From Intestinibacillus sp. Marseille-P6563 (GTDB lineage Bacteria > Bacillota > Clostridia > Oscillospirales > Butyricicoccaceae): DNA of 64,000 bases. A model generated the notes under the pieces. The model was not told the origin of the DNA, searched no databases, and saw only the letters and a list, made by a program, of their open reading frames with translations. The stretch spans positions 682,001-746,000 of the forward strand of contig NZ_UWOD01000002.1 of NCBI RefSeq assembly GCF_900604335.1, read 5' to 3'. Position 1 is the first letter of the stretch. Every line of letters begins with the position of its first letter. Shown piece after piece: positions 16,655 to 25,493 of this stretch. Both the position numbers and the translations under genes were made by a program.

Positions 16655-18406
16655 ATGGATATTTTTAATGTACTAACTCTATTCGGCGGACTCGCACTCT
16701 TCCTCTTCGGCATGTCGGTCATGGGCGACGGCTTGGAGAAGAGCGCGGGCAGCAAACTCAAAACCATTTTGGAACGCCTGACTTCCAGTCCGGTCAAAGG
16801 CTTTGTCCTGGGCCTGGCGGTCACAGCGGTCATCCAATCCTCTTCGGCCACCACGGTTATGGTCGTCGGCTTTGTAAACTCTGGCATCATGAGCCTGCGG
16901 CAAGCCATCGGCATCATCATGGGTGCAAACGTGGGTACCACGGTCACCTCGTGGATTCTGAGCTTGTCCGGCATCGAAGGCGACAGCATGTTTATGCAGA
17001 TGCTCAAGCCCTCGTCCTTCTCCCCGGTTCTGGCCGTCATTGGTATTGTGCTGTACCTGTTTGTCAAGAACAGCAAAAAGAAGGACATCGGCGCCATCCC
17101 GCTCGGCTTTGCCGTGCTGATGTTCGGCATGGAAACTATGAGCGGCGCGGTCGAACCGCTGAAGGATGTACCCGAATTTACCAACATCCTGCTGCTGTTC
17201 TCCAACCCGATTCTGGGCGTTCTGGCCGGCGCGGCGCTGACTGCCATCATTCAGTCTTCTTCTGCTTCGGTTGGTATCCTGCAAGCTCTTTCCGCAACCG
17301 GCAGCATCACGTTTGGCAGCGCTATCCCCATCATCATGGGCCAGAATATCGGTACCTGTGCGACCGCGATGCTCTCGTCCATTGGCGCGAACAAGAACGC
17401 TCGCCGTACTGCAATCGTGCATCTGTACTTTAACATCATCGGTACGATTGTCTTTTTGGCGCTGTTTTATTCGCTCAAGGCGATCTTTGATTTCCAGTTT
17501 GTCAACCAGCCCATCAACCAGCTGGGTATCGCCATCGTGCATACCTGCTTTAACCTTTTGACCACCGCAGTTATGCTGCCGTTTGCCGGCGTCCTCGAAC
17601 GCCTGGCCTGTGCCACCATCAAGGACGGCCAGCAGGTCGAGGACGAATTTTCCCTGCTGGACGAACGTCTGATGGTCACCCCGCCGGTGGCAATCGAGCA
17701 GTGCCGCAAGCTGGCGGTCAAGATGGCCGAAAAGTCGGAAATGGCTATGGACAAGGCGCTTTCGCTCATCCATAACTTTGACCCCGAAGTGTACGAATTC
17801 GTCCGCAAGACCGAATCCCGTATCGACGTCTACGAAGACCGTATCGGGACCTATCTGGTCAGCCTGTCCTCGCGCAGCCTGTCCCAGGCGGACAGCCGGG
17901 AAGTTTCCCGCCTGCTGCACACCATTGGCGACTTTGAACGCATCAGTGACCATGCGGTCGACGTAGCCAAGTCGGCCAAGGAAATGAACGACAAGCAGAT
18001 TCATTTTTCGGAAGACGCCTATGCAGAACTCAAGGTCATCGCTTCCGCGGTACGCAATGTATTGCATATGTCTATTGAAAGCTTCAACACAGGCAACATT
18101 GCGCTGGCCGAACAGGTCGAGCCGCTCGAACAGGTGGTTGACCATCTGCGCAGCACGATGAAGAACCGCCACATTGCCCGCCTGCAAAACGGCGACTGTA
18201 CGATCGAACTGGGCTTTATCTTCACCGATCTGCTGACCGGTTTTGAACGGGTTTCTGACCACTGCTCCAACATCGCTGCCTGCATGATCGAATTGCAGCA
18301 CGGCAGCTACGACACGCACGAATACCTCAGCCGCATCAAGAGCGGTCAGGATGCCGAGTTTGTCGAACGCTACAACGAATATCTCAAAGAATATGCTCTG
18401 CCGTAA
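16655..18406 (+). CDS. Na+/phosphate cotransporter with C-terminal PhoU-like domain
   Basis: 583 residues from ATG 16655, preceded by GAAGGAAAGAG. The first 300 residues form eight or so membrane segments in two inverted repeats, each with the family QSSS motif (IQSSSATTVMVVGFVNSG and IQSSSASVGILQALSATG). From about residue 345 a soluble four-helix PhoU-like domain follows (LLHTIGDFERISDHAVDVAK, LLTGFERVSDHCSNIAACM), with the repeated E/DRxSDH metal-site pattern. It imports phosphate with Na+; the PhoU part probably regulates. Monocistronic. Confidence 0.93.
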   Translation: MDIFNVLTLFGGLALFLFGMSVMGDGLEKSAGSKLKTILERLTSSPVKGFVLGLAVTAVIQSSSATTVMVVGFVNSGIMSLRQAIGIIMGANVGTTVTSWILSLSGIEGDSMFMQMLKPSSFSPVLAVIGIVLYLFVKNSKKKDIGAIPLGFAVLMFGMETMSGAVEPLKDVPEFTNILLLFSNPILGVLAGAALTAIIQSSSASVGILQALSATGSITFGSAIPIIMGQNIGTCATAMLSSIGANKNARRTAIVHLYFNIIGTIVFLALFYSLKAIFDFQFVNQPINQLGIAIVHTCFNLLTTAVMLPFAGVLERLACATIKDGQQVEDEFSLLDERLMVTPPVAIEQCRKLAVKMAEKSEMAMDKALSLIHNFDPEVYEFVRKTESRIDVYEDRIGTYLVSLSSRSLSQADSREVSRLLHTIGDFERISDHAVDVAKSAKEMNDKQIHFSEDAYAELKVIASAVRNVLHMSIESFNTGNIALAEQVEPLEQVVDHLRSTMKNRHIARLQNGDCTIELGFIFTDLLTGFERVSDHCSNIAACMIELQHGSYDTHEYLSRIKSGQDAEFVERYNEYLKEYALP

Positions 18407-18416
18407 CGGCAGACCG

Positions 18417-18445
18417 ACCGGGATGCGAAAGCATCCCGGTTTTTT
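18417..18445 (+). terminator. Terminator after the Na/Pi cotransporter
   Basis: ACCGGGATGC, GAAA tetraloop, GCATCCCGGT, then T-run. Confidence 0.93.
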
Positions 18446-18555
18446 GGTATAAGCGCCGGCAGGCTGTGCATATTAAACCTATAAACAGCCTGACCGGGAC
18501 TTGCCCTCTGCTGTGCGGCGCTCCCCCGATGGTATGTCACAAAGGAGGGCGTCTT

Positions 18556-18768
18556 ATGACCGTAAAAAATAACCATGCCGCCCGCCGGTGCGACATTTGG
18601 GTCGCGCACGGCGAACGAGAGACCTATGCGCAGTCACCCGAATACCGAGAAGCCGTGCGCCGCGCCCGGGCGCAGGGCTACCGTGTGTGTGTTTTTGTCG
18701 GCGGCGAGGCACCGCTGCTGCCCGGCGTGGCCGCGCTGCTCGACCGGCAGCAGCCGGGCTTCTTTTAA
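18556..18768 (+). CDS. Small unknown protein coupled to a recombinase
   Basis: 70 residues from ATG 18556, seven bases after AAAGGAGG. It contains DIWVAHGERETYAQSPEYRE, then an Arg-rich helix (AVRRARAQGYRV) and a hydrophobic end. I do not recognise the family; the CVFVGGEAPLLPGVAALL segment hints at a small alpha/beta fold. The stop TAA directly abuts the recombinase ATG, so the two are translationally coupled and may work together. Composition is GC-rich like the surrounding chromosome. Confidence 0.6.
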   Translation: MTVKNNHAARRCDIWVAHGERETYAQSPEYREAVRRARAQGYRVCVFVGGEAPLLPGVAALLDRQQPGFF

Positions 18769-20364
18769 ATGGCGCTTTCGATTGCCGGATATGCACGTAT
18801 TTCGGTCGATGAGGAACTCGACCAGGAAAACACCTCGATCGAAAACCAAAAGGCCATCATCACCGAATTTGTCGAGCGTCAGTTCCCGGACGCTTCGCTC
18901 ACCTTTTTCACCGACCGCGACCGCTCGGGCTATACCTTCGAGCAGCGCGAGGGCTATCAGGCCATGCGCGCCGCCCTGCGGGCCGGACGGTTTTCGGTGC
19001 TGATCGTCAAGGATTTTTCCCGTTTCTCCCGCCGCAACTCGCTCGGGCTGTATGAGCTGGAAGTCCTGCGCGACGAAGGGGTGCGCATCATCTCGATCGG
19101 CGACCATGTGGACTACCCCACCCGGGACGACTGGCTGAACATCCAGTTCCGGTTCCTCATGAACGAAATGCCGGTCACCGACACCTCCAAAAAGGTACGC
19201 GCGGTCGTTAAAAGCCGCCAGCAGAAAGGCGAATGGATTTGCGCGGCGCCCTATGGATATTATCTCGACCCGCTGCGGAAAAATACCATCCTTGTGGACG
19301 AGGAGGGCGCGCGCGTGGTGCGGCTCATCTACCGGCTGTACAACGAGGGCTGGGGCTACCGCCGCATTGCGGCCTATCTGACCGAAAAGGGGTATCCGAC
19401 TGGTTTGCAGCTGACCGCCCGGCAGCTCCGCGCCCGCGGCGCGGATGCCTCCAAGGTGGAAAAGCGGGCCAGCCCGGTGTGGAATGCCGGGTCGGTCGCC
19501 AAGATCATCGGCAATGATTTTTACATCGGCACCCTGCGGCAAGGGGTCTGGCAGCGGCCGGGCATCAACAAGACCGACCGCCGCACCGACCCGGCCGCCC
19601 ATCAAGTCTTTCCAAACCATCATCCGGCTATCATAGACGCCGAAACCTTTGCCGCCGCCCAGGAACAGGCGCGCCAGCGCGCCCACACCCCCTACCGCGG
19701 CGAGCGCAAATATCCTCACCCCTATTCCGGCCTGCTGTTCTGCGCCGACTGCGGCAGCCCGATGTTTGGCGTGTCCTATGCCCACCGGCCGCCCGGTTAT
19801 CTGTGCGGCGCCTATCACCGACGCGGCCGCAAGGCCTGCACCTCCCACCATATCCATGAACGCACACTCGACGAAAGCATCCGCGCCTATATCGCTGCCG
19901 TGCGGGACAGCATGACCGATGCCCTCGGCCGTTTGGACGCCGAACGCGAACAAGCCCGCGCCGGTTCGCTCTCCGGGCGGCTTCAAAAGCTGGAAGCCGA
20001 AGAAACCGAGCTGCGTCGCGCGCTGGAAGCCTCCACACGCGAACGCATCCGGCAGATGCTGGCCCGTCCCGAACAGGAGCAGACCATTCAGCAGACCTTT
20101 GACCATTTGGAGCAGCAATATCATCTGGAACTGCAAAACCTCGCCCAAAAGCGCGCCCTTCTGGAAGGCGAAGCGCACAAGCGCGCTGGTTTAACCCGCA
20201 ACATCCAGGGTGTGCTGCGCACCTTTGACTTGCTCCTGCAAAAAGAGCGGTTTGACCGCCAGGATCTACGGCTGATCGTAGAGCGTATCCAGGTCGGGGC
20301 GGACGGCAGCCTGGTCATCGAACTGAAAAGCGACATCATCGACCTGCTCGATCTGCTGCGTTGA
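18769..20364 (+). CDS. Large serine recombinase (chromosomal)
   Basis: 531 residues. The resolvase domain begins GYARISVDEE with nucleophile Ser12; the second catalytic segment is VKDFSRFSRRN. A Recombinase domain follows (GAPYGYYLDPL, IYRLYNEGWGYRRIAAYL), then a zinc ribbon (YSGLLFCADCGSPMFG, RRGRKACTSHHIHE) and a C-terminal coiled coil. Such enzymes cut and rejoin att sites for phages, ICEs or developmental excision. No other mobile genes adjoin it, and its codon use matches the chromosome, so it may be a domesticated or remnant recombinase. It has no separate ribosome site and depends on the small ORF before it. Confidence 0.9.
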   Translation: MALSIAGYARISVDEELDQENTSIENQKAIITEFVERQFPDASLTFFTDRDRSGYTFEQREGYQAMRAALRAGRFSVLIVKDFSRFSRRNSLGLYELEVLRDEGVRIISIGDHVDYPTRDDWLNIQFRFLMNEMPVTDTSKKVRAVVKSRQQKGEWICAAPYGYYLDPLRKNTILVDEEGARVVRLIYRLYNEGWGYRRIAAYLTEKGYPTGLQLTARQLRARGADASKVEKRASPVWNAGSVAKIIGNDFYIGTLRQGVWQRPGINKTDRRTDPAAHQVFPNHHPAIIDAETFAAAQEQARQRAHTPYRGERKYPHPYSGLLFCADCGSPMFGVSYAHRPPGYLCGAYHRRGRKACTSHHIHERTLDESIRAYIAAVRDSMTDALGRLDAEREQARAGSLSGRLQKLEAEETELRRALEASTRERIRQMLARPEQEQTIQQTFDHLEQQYHLELQNLAQKRALLEGEAHKRAGLTRNIQGVLRTFDLLLQKERFDRQDLRLIVERIQVGADGSLVIELKSDIIDLLDLLR

Positions 20365-20424
20365 CCGTTCTATCCCCCTCTCCCCGGTCATATCTTAAAC
20401 AAAAAGCTTCGGAGGGGGAGGAAC

Positions 20425-21291
20425 ATGAAAAAGACCCTGTTACAGATGGTGCTCACCTGCCTGGTGCTGGGATTCATCTTTACCGCCAACCAGGCAGCGG
20501 TCGAGCACGGGATGGCCGAAACCGCGGCGGCTGAAGTGCCGGAGTCGGTCAAACTGCCGGTCATCATGTACCACAGCATCTTAAAGGACCCGGCACGGGC
20601 GGGCGATTATATTATTTCCCCCGATGTGCTGGCCGCCGACCTGGACTATCTCAAAGCGGCAGGCTATGAAACGGTCACCATTCAGGACCTTATCAACTAT
20701 GTCGACGGCCTGGGGGACCTGCCCGCAAAGCCGGTGCTCATCACCTTTGACGACGGCCATTTCAACAATTACCTCTATGCCTATCCCCTGCTCAAAGAGC
20801 GCGGCATGCGGGCCGTGATTTCGGTCATCGGTATACAGACCGAGAAATTTACCGCAAACGGGCAGGAAAATGCCTATTGGTCTTACCTTTCGCTGAGCCG
20901 GTTGCAGGAAATGAGCGATGTATTTGAGATTCAAAACCATTCCTTTGACATGCACGAAACCGACCCGCGCCGGGGCTGCACCCGCATGCGCGGCGAAGAT
21001 TTGGAGGACTATCGCGCGCTGCTGCTGGAGGACACCGAAAAGACGCAAAACCTGCTCATCGAAGCTGGTCTGCCCGCACCCACCTGCTATACCTATCCGT
21101 TTGGCATGTACAACAGCGAAACCGAGGAAGTCGTCCAGAGTTTAGGCTTTGCATGCACGCTGACCTGTGAAAAGCAGGTCAATACCCTCACGCGCGACCC
21201 GGACTGCTTATACCGTCTGGGCCGCTTCAACCGTCCATCGGGCATTTCCACCGAGCGATTTTTGGGCGAAGTGCTCCGGGACGCGGCCTGA
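20425..21291 (+). CDS. Secreted polysaccharide deacetylase (NodB fold)
   Basis: 288 residues after GGAGGGGGAGG. An N-terminal hydrophobic signal or anchor (MKKTLLQMVLTCLVLGFIFT) precedes a NodB domain: VIMYHSIL, the metal-binding LITFDDGHFNN, IQNHSFDMH, and YPFGMYNSET. Enzymes of this kind remove N- or O-acetyl groups from peptidoglycan or other envelope glycans outside the membrane. It just precedes a YlmC-type sporulation gene in the same direction (15-bp gap), so a spore or wall role is possible. Confidence 0.9.
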   Translation: MKKTLLQMVLTCLVLGFIFTANQAAVEHGMAETAAAEVPESVKLPVIMYHSILKDPARAGDYIISPDVLAADLDYLKAAGYETVTIQDLINYVDGLGDLPAKPVLITFDDGHFNNYLYAYPLLKERGMRAVISVIGIQTEKFTANGQENAYWSYLSLSRLQEMSDVFEIQNHSFDMHETDPRRGCTRMRGEDLEDYRALLLEDTEKTQNLLIEAGLPAPTCYTYPFGMYNSETEEVVQSLGFACTLTCEKQVNTLTRDPDCLYRLGRFNRPSGISTERFLGEVLRDAA

Positions 21292-21305
21292 TGGGAGGGG
21301 ATACC

Positions 21306-21596
21306 ATGGCGCAATGCAGCCGGATTACCGATCTGCGGTGTAAGGAAGTGATCAACCTGTGCGACGGCGCCCGGCTGGGCTATGTCGGGGATGTGGAGAT
21401 CGATACGGTCTGCGGCCGTGTGGTCGCGCTGGTCGTGCCCGGACGATGCCGGTTTTTCGGGCTGTTTGGCCGCGAAGAGGACTATGTCATCCCCTGGGAG
21501 TGCATCGACAAGATCGGCGACGACATCATTTTGGTGCGGCATGACCGCCCCACGCCCCGTCGGGAAAATGCAAAATGGTGGCCCTTTGGCCGCTGA
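21306..21596 (+). CDS. YlmC/YmxH-family PRC-barrel sporulation protein
   Basis: 96 residues from ATG 21306, seven bases after GGAGGGG. RITDLRCKEVINLCDGARLG and GYVGDVEIDTVCGRVVALVV are typical of the small PRC-barrel proteins widespread in spore-forming Firmicutes; FFGREEDYVIPWECIDKIG and DIILV complete the domain. The molecular role is unknown. Probably cotranscribed with the deacetylase. Confidence 0.88.
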   Translation: MAQCSRITDLRCKEVINLCDGARLGYVGDVEIDTVCGRVVALVVPGRCRFFGLFGREEDYVIPWECIDKIGDDIILVRHDRPTPRRENAKWWPFGR

Positions 21597-21672
21597 TGGC
21601 GATTTGCCTAGATTTTGCCTGCGATTTTTCCGAAATTTACGCAGTTTTTTCGCTAAAAATGGGAAAAATCCT

Positions 21673-21701
21673 TTGACAATCGCCTGCGTACGTGATAAAA
21701 T
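21673..21701 (+). promoter_or_regulatory. rpsB promoter
   Basis: TTGACA (21673-21678), exactly 17 bp, TAAAAT (21696-21701): a near-consensus housekeeping promoter, as expected for a ribosomal gene. Confidence 0.85.
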
Positions 21702-21724
21702 ATCAGAGCATGAATTATTACGCA

Positions 21725-21790
21725 CATCCCGTGATGCAAGCAGCGGGTGGCTTCTTTTTGGGGGCTGCTGCTGACAGATGACCCGGGATG
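21725..21790 (+). promoter_or_regulatory. Structured rpsB leader
   Basis: CATCCCG (21725-21731) pairs with CGGGATG (21784-21790) and AGCAGC with GCTGCT inside it. The structure ends 28 bp before the rpsB start. Autogenous control by S2 is a reasonable guess by analogy with other r-protein leaders. Confidence 0.4.
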
Positions 21791-21817
21791 GAGGTAAAAA
21801 CCAAGGAGGAAAATATC

Positions 21818-22534
21818 ATGGCAGTAATTTCTATGAAGCAGCTGCTGGAGGCCGGCGTACACTTCGGCCACCAGACCCGTCGTTGGAACCCGAAGATGGC
21901 TCCGTACATCTTCACCGAGCGCAATGGCATCTACATCATCGACCTGCAGAAGACGGTCAAGAAGCTCGAGGAAGCTTACTTCTTCGTTCGTGACATCGCT
22001 GCAGCTGGTGAGTCCATCCTGTTTGTCGGCACCAAGAAGCAGGCACAGGACGCCATCAAGGAAGAGGCTGAGCGCGCTGGCCAGTTCTATGTAAACGCTC
22101 GTTGGCTGGGCGGCATGCTGACCAACTTCAAGACCATGCGTACTCGTATCGCTCGTCTGAACCAGCTCAAGAAGATGCAGGAAGACGGCACCTTCGATCT
22201 GCTTCCGAAGAAGGAAGTTATCAAGCTGCAGCTTGAGATCGCAAAGCTGGAAAAGTACCTGGGCGGCGTAAAGGAAATGAAGAAGCTGCCGGGCGCTATG
22301 TTCGTGGTTGACCCGCGCAAGGAAAAGAACGCGATCGCCGAAGCAAAGAAGCTGGGTATCCCGGTTGTTGCTATCGTTGACACCAACTGCGATCCGGACG
22401 AAATCGACTACGTAATCCCGGGTAACGACGACGCAATCCGTGCGATCAAGCTGATCTCTCAGACCATGGCAAACGCTGTGATCGAGGGCAAGCAGGGCGA
22501 GCAGCTGGAAGTTGAGGCTAAGGCTGAGGCGTAA
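21818..22534 (+). CDS. rpsB: 30S ribosomal protein S2
   Basis: 238 residues from ATG 21818, eight bases after [66 protein letters not shown] and [14 protein letters not shown] are the conserved S2 blocks. It binds the 30S body-head hinge. It is followed by tsf, the usual order. The N-terminal extension that the frame allows upstream is leader, not protein. Confidence 0.98.
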   Translation: MAVISMKQLLEAGVHFGHQTRRWNPKMAPYIFTERNGIYIIDLQKTVKKLEEAYFFVRDIAAAGESILFVGTKKQAQDAIKEEAERAGQFYVNARWLGGMLTNFKTMRTRIARLNQLKKMQEDGTFDLLPKKEVIKLQLEIAKLEKYLGGVKEMKKLPGAMFVVDPRKEKNAIAEAKKLGIPVVAIVDTNCDPDEIDYVIPGNDDAIRAIKLISQTMANAVIEGKQGEQLEVEAKAEA

Positions 22535-22558
22535 TCCCAAAAGTTTGTAAAATTTTTC

Positions 22559-22630
22559 AGAGTGAAGAGTTGAGAGTAAAGAGTCGGGCCAGTCTCGCTC
22601 TCCACTCCTCACTCTCCACTCTTTTTATTT
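22559..22630 (+). terminator. Long imperfect hairpin between rpsB and tsf
   Basis: AGAGTGAAGAGT-type purine repeats (22559-22586) pair with CTCCTCACTCTCCACTCT-type repeats (22604-22622), followed by TTTTTATTTT. It looks like an attenuator or a partial terminator that lowers tsf relative to rpsB. The arms are built of AGAGTG/AGAGT repeats, as in small palindromic intergenic repeats. Confidence 0.6.
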
Positions 22631-22648
22631 TGTTTGGAGGAATATAAA

Positions 22649-23581
22649 ATGGCTTTTACTGCTGCTGACGTAAAGAAGCTGCGCGAAATGACCGGCGTAG
22701 GCATGATGGACTGCAAGAAGGCGCTGACCGAAGCGGACGGCGATTTTGACAAGGCAATCGAACTGCTGCGCGAAAAGGGCCTGGCCAAGGCTGCCAAGAA
22801 GGCTGGCCGTATCGCGGCAGAAGGCATGGTTTGTGCAAAGGTTTGCGCTGAGTGCGGCGTTGCCGGCATCATCGAAGTAAACTCGGAGACCGACTTCGTT
22901 GCCAAGAATGCAGACTTCCAGAAGTTTGTATCTGACCTGGCAGACGTTGTCATCAAGGACGCTCCGGCAGACGTTGACGCTCTGAAGGCTTGCCAGATGG
23001 GCGACATGACCGTTGAAGCTGCTCTGCAGGAGAAGGTTCTGACCATCGGCGAAAACATCCAGATCCGTCGTTTCGAGCGCTACGACGCAAACACCGTAAA
23101 CGTATCCTACACCCATATGGGCGGCGTTATCGGTGTTCTGATTGCTCTGGAAGTTTCGGAGAACCTCAAGGGCAATGCAACCGTTCTGGAGCTGGGCAAG
23201 GACATCGGCATGCAGGCAGCTGCAATGAACCCGTCCTTCATGGATAAGTCTGACGTAGACGAAGCAACCCTGGCCAAGGAGAAGGAAATCCTGCTGGCAC
23301 AGGCTCTGGAAGAGAACAAGACCGCTGCTAAGCCGAAGCCGGAGCAGATCATCCACAAGATGGTAGACGGCCGTATCGGCAAGTACTACGAAGAAAACTG
23401 CCTCCTGCAGCAGGCTTTTGTTAAGGAAAACAAGGTTTCTGTGGAGCAGCACATTGCAGCAGTTGCCAAGGAACTGGGCGGCGAGATCAAGCTGGTCAAG
23501 TTCACCCGCTTTGAAAAGGGCGAAGGCATCGAGAAGAAGGTTGACGATTTCGCAGCAGAAGTTGCAGCAATGGCAAAGTAA
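22649..23581 (+). CDS. tsf: Elongation factor Ts
   Basis: 310 residues from ATG 22649, eight bases after GGAGG. EF-Ts exchanges GDP for GTP on EF-Tu. Conserved parts: the UBA-like start ADVKKLREMTGVGMMDCKKA, the contact segment EVNSETDFVAKNADF, and the C-terminal module GRIGKYYEENCLLQQAFVK. Codons and context are housekeeping. Confidence 0.98.
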   Translation: MAFTAADVKKLREMTGVGMMDCKKALTEADGDFDKAIELLREKGLAKAAKKAGRIAAEGMVCAKVCAECGVAGIIEVNSETDFVAKNADFQKFVSDLADVVIKDAPADVDALKACQMGDMTVEAALQEKVLTIGENIQIRRFERYDANTVNVSYTHMGGVIGVLIALEVSENLKGNATVLELGKDIGMQAAAMNPSFMDKSDVDEATLAKEKEILLAQALEENKTAAKPKPEQIIHKMVDGRIGKYYEENCLLQQAFVKENKVSVEQHIAAVAKELGGEIKLVKFTRFEKGEGIEKKVDDFAAEVAAMAK

Positions 23582-23591
23582 TTTGCTTACA

Positions 23592-23623
23592 AAAAGGACA
23601 GGCTCTGTGCCTGTCCTTTTTTT
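23592..23623 (+). terminator. Terminator after tsf
   Basis: AAAGGACAGGC, TCTGT loop, GCCTGTCCTTT, then T-run. Confidence 0.93.
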
Positions 23624-23722
23624 GTATGGTATACCAATTCTACCGGTATTGTTTGTCTATTTTTTCTCTTGTCGGGTTCTTTCCACTTTGTTACACTGGA
23701 GACAGGAAAGGAGGGGATCCCC

Positions 23723-24226
23723 ATGCGAAAACGGTTGATTCCTTGCGTTTTTTTAGCGCTTACCACCTGTATCAGTATGGTGGGAGGACTTTTCTGTTAC
23801 CCGGCTCTCCCCCGCACTGTGGAAGACTTTGCCGCACTGACACCGCAGTATGTTGCGCCGCAGACGCTCTCCGCCACACAAGCCTTGCAGGCATTTGGCA
23901 CCGATGCGGTCGTCTATCTCTCTGGTTCGGTCACAACGGGCGGACAAAGCTATCATTATGGCGCTTATGTTTCTCATGCCGATTCGCTGCCTCAAGTACT
24001 CTGTACCGAAAGCAGAAGTGAGCTTACCGATTCCTCCTGGACGAATATCATCCTCAATGAGGTAGCGGAACCAACCAACGGAGGCGTCCAGTTTGTCGGG
24101 AATGGATTATTCGAACAGGCGCAGCCCGTTTCTTACCTGGTACGGGACGGCTGGTCGCTCAAAACCATCCACACGACCTGGTATACCCGCCATCCCTATT
24201 CCTATCAGATGACCTGCCATGTCTAA
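23723..24226 (+). CDS. Exported protein of unknown function
   Basis: 167 residues from ATG 23723, nine bases after AAAGGAGG. The first 30 residues (MRKRLIPCVFLALTTCISMV) are a signal peptide or membrane anchor. The remainder is a small beta-rich domain with no motif I recognise (VVYLSGSVTTGGQSYHYGAY, VQFVGNGLF). No partner gene is adjacent; tsf is upstream behind a terminator. Confidence 0.65.
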   Translation: MRKRLIPCVFLALTTCISMVGGLFCYPALPRTVEDFAALTPQYVAPQTLSATQALQAFGTDAVVYLSGSVTTGGQSYHYGAYVSHADSLPQVLCTESRSELTDSSWTNIILNEVAEPTNGGVQFVGNGLFEQAQPVSYLVRDGWSLKTIHTTWYTRHPYSYQMTCHV

Positions 24227-24321
24227 CGGCCGGATTGCGGTATTGCGTGGCAAAAAAAATATCCACCGATATGCCGGGATATGGTATACTAAAAACATCT
24301 CGAGCATTTAGGAGGACAAGT

Positions 24322-25113
24322 ATGATCCGTGCGATTTTTTTTGATATTGATGGTACACTTTTGAGTTTCCAAACCCATGCCGTGTCGGCATCGACGCAAA
24401 AGGCTCTTCGTCTGTTGCGGGAAAAGGGTGTAAAATTGTTTTTAGCAACCGGTCGTCCGCCCAAAACCGCGTTTATGTTCCGCAGTTCGTTTGATTTCGA
24501 GTTCGACGGCGCTGTGATGCTCAACGGCCAATACTGCATGGCTGGCAATCAGGTGATCTATGAAAAATCCATCCCGGCTTCTTCGATTGCTTCCCTGCTT
24601 CCCTATCTGGAAGAAAAGCAGATTCCCTGTGACTTTGTCGAACTGGATTACCTGTACATCAATCTGCTCAACAAAGAAACCGAAGAACTCGTTGCCCTTT
24701 TGGGCGGCCAGGAAGTCCTCGGTCCGCAGGACGATGTGCAGCGCGCGCTGCACAACAAGGTCTACCAGCTCAGCCCCTTCATCTCAGAAGCCGAGGAAGA
24801 GGAATTTTTGCGGCATGTCCCCGGCTGCAAATCGGCCCGTTGGACTTCGCTGTTTACCGACATCATCCCAGCCGATGGCGGCAAGCCGGTCGGTATGGAC
24901 AAGATGATCGCCCATTTCGGCATCCAGCCGGATGAAGTGATGGCCTTTGGCGATGGCGGCAACGACCTGGAAATGTTGCAGCATGCACACATCGGCGTAG
25001 CGATGGGCAATGCCGTCGATTCGGTCCGGGAAGCGGCCGATTATATCACCGATGACGTTGATCACGACGGCATCTGGAACGCTTTGGTGCATTACGGCCT
25101 GCTTGATGGCTGA
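24322..25113 (+). CDS. Cof-type HAD-IIB phosphatase
   Basis: 263 residues from ATG 24322, after AGGAGG. HAD motifs: FFDIDGTLLSF (Asp nucleophile and acid), LFLATGRPP, the Lys in KPVGMDKMIAHFG, and AFGDGGNDLEMLQ with a cap domain (HAD-IIB) between. It would dephosphorylate sugar phosphates or other small phosphomonoesters in the cytosol. -10 TATACT lies at 24285-24290. It is the last chromosomal gene before the mobile element. Confidence 0.92.
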   Translation: MIRAIFFDIDGTLLSFQTHAVSASTQKALRLLREKGVKLFLATGRPPKTAFMFRSSFDFEFDGAVMLNGQYCMAGNQVIYEKSIPASSIASLLPYLEEKQIPCDFVELDYLYINLLNKETEELVALLGGQEVLGPQDDVQRALHNKVYQLSPFISEAEEEEFLRHVPGCKSARWTSLFTDIIPADGGKPVGMDKMIAHFGIQPDEVMAFGDGGNDLEMLQHAHIGVAMGNAVDSVREAADYITDDVDHDGIWNALVHYGLLDG

Positions 25114-25493
25114 TGATAACATCAAAAAAAGAGCCTCTTCCCCCGCCTCTAATAAGAAAACATGAGATAGTCCAGTAAAATCAATGTTTTCAGAGGCAAG
25201 GAACACGATGTGAAGTCAAAAATTTTAATACTGGCAGGATAAAGGGTGCTGATGTGAAATATCAGCACCCTTTTCCTGTCCCAAACGCCATAGGAAATCC
25301 TATGGCGTTTTTTACTTTCCATCAAGTACACGGAAACTGTATTGAAAGGGGTGAGAAATCGAAGGTATTTCTTCATGTAGGAAATGCAAATCAAGTGTCC
25401 ATAGGTTTTCCCACATGGAAAAGCAAATGGGCACAGAATTGAATTTTTTCCGAAAACGAACACTTTTCCAGACCGCCGGAGGGAGGTGAGATT
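25114..25493 (+). other. Chromosome-element junction region with two strong hairpins
   Basis: No gene is seen. Composition changes from GC-rich to AT-rich after the HAD gene, so the left end of the mobile element probably lies in about 25.12-25.24 kb. Two terminator-like hairpins follow: 25241-25274 (AAAGGGTGCTGAT with ATCAGCACCCTTTT) and 25283-25313 (AAACGCCATAGGA with TCCTATGGCGTTT, two-base loop, then T). They may shield element genes from chromosomal readthrough. An att core cannot be fixed because the other end is outside the window. Confidence 0.55.

Noticed and set aside
16679..20178. Two long minus-strand frames under the Na/Pi cotransporter and the serine recombinase
   Set aside because: Both are shadows of well-supported plus-strand genes and lack any family motif.
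22559..22622. CRISPR-like repeat
   Set aside because: The AGAGTG units are short, imperfect and pair with each other; there are no spacers.
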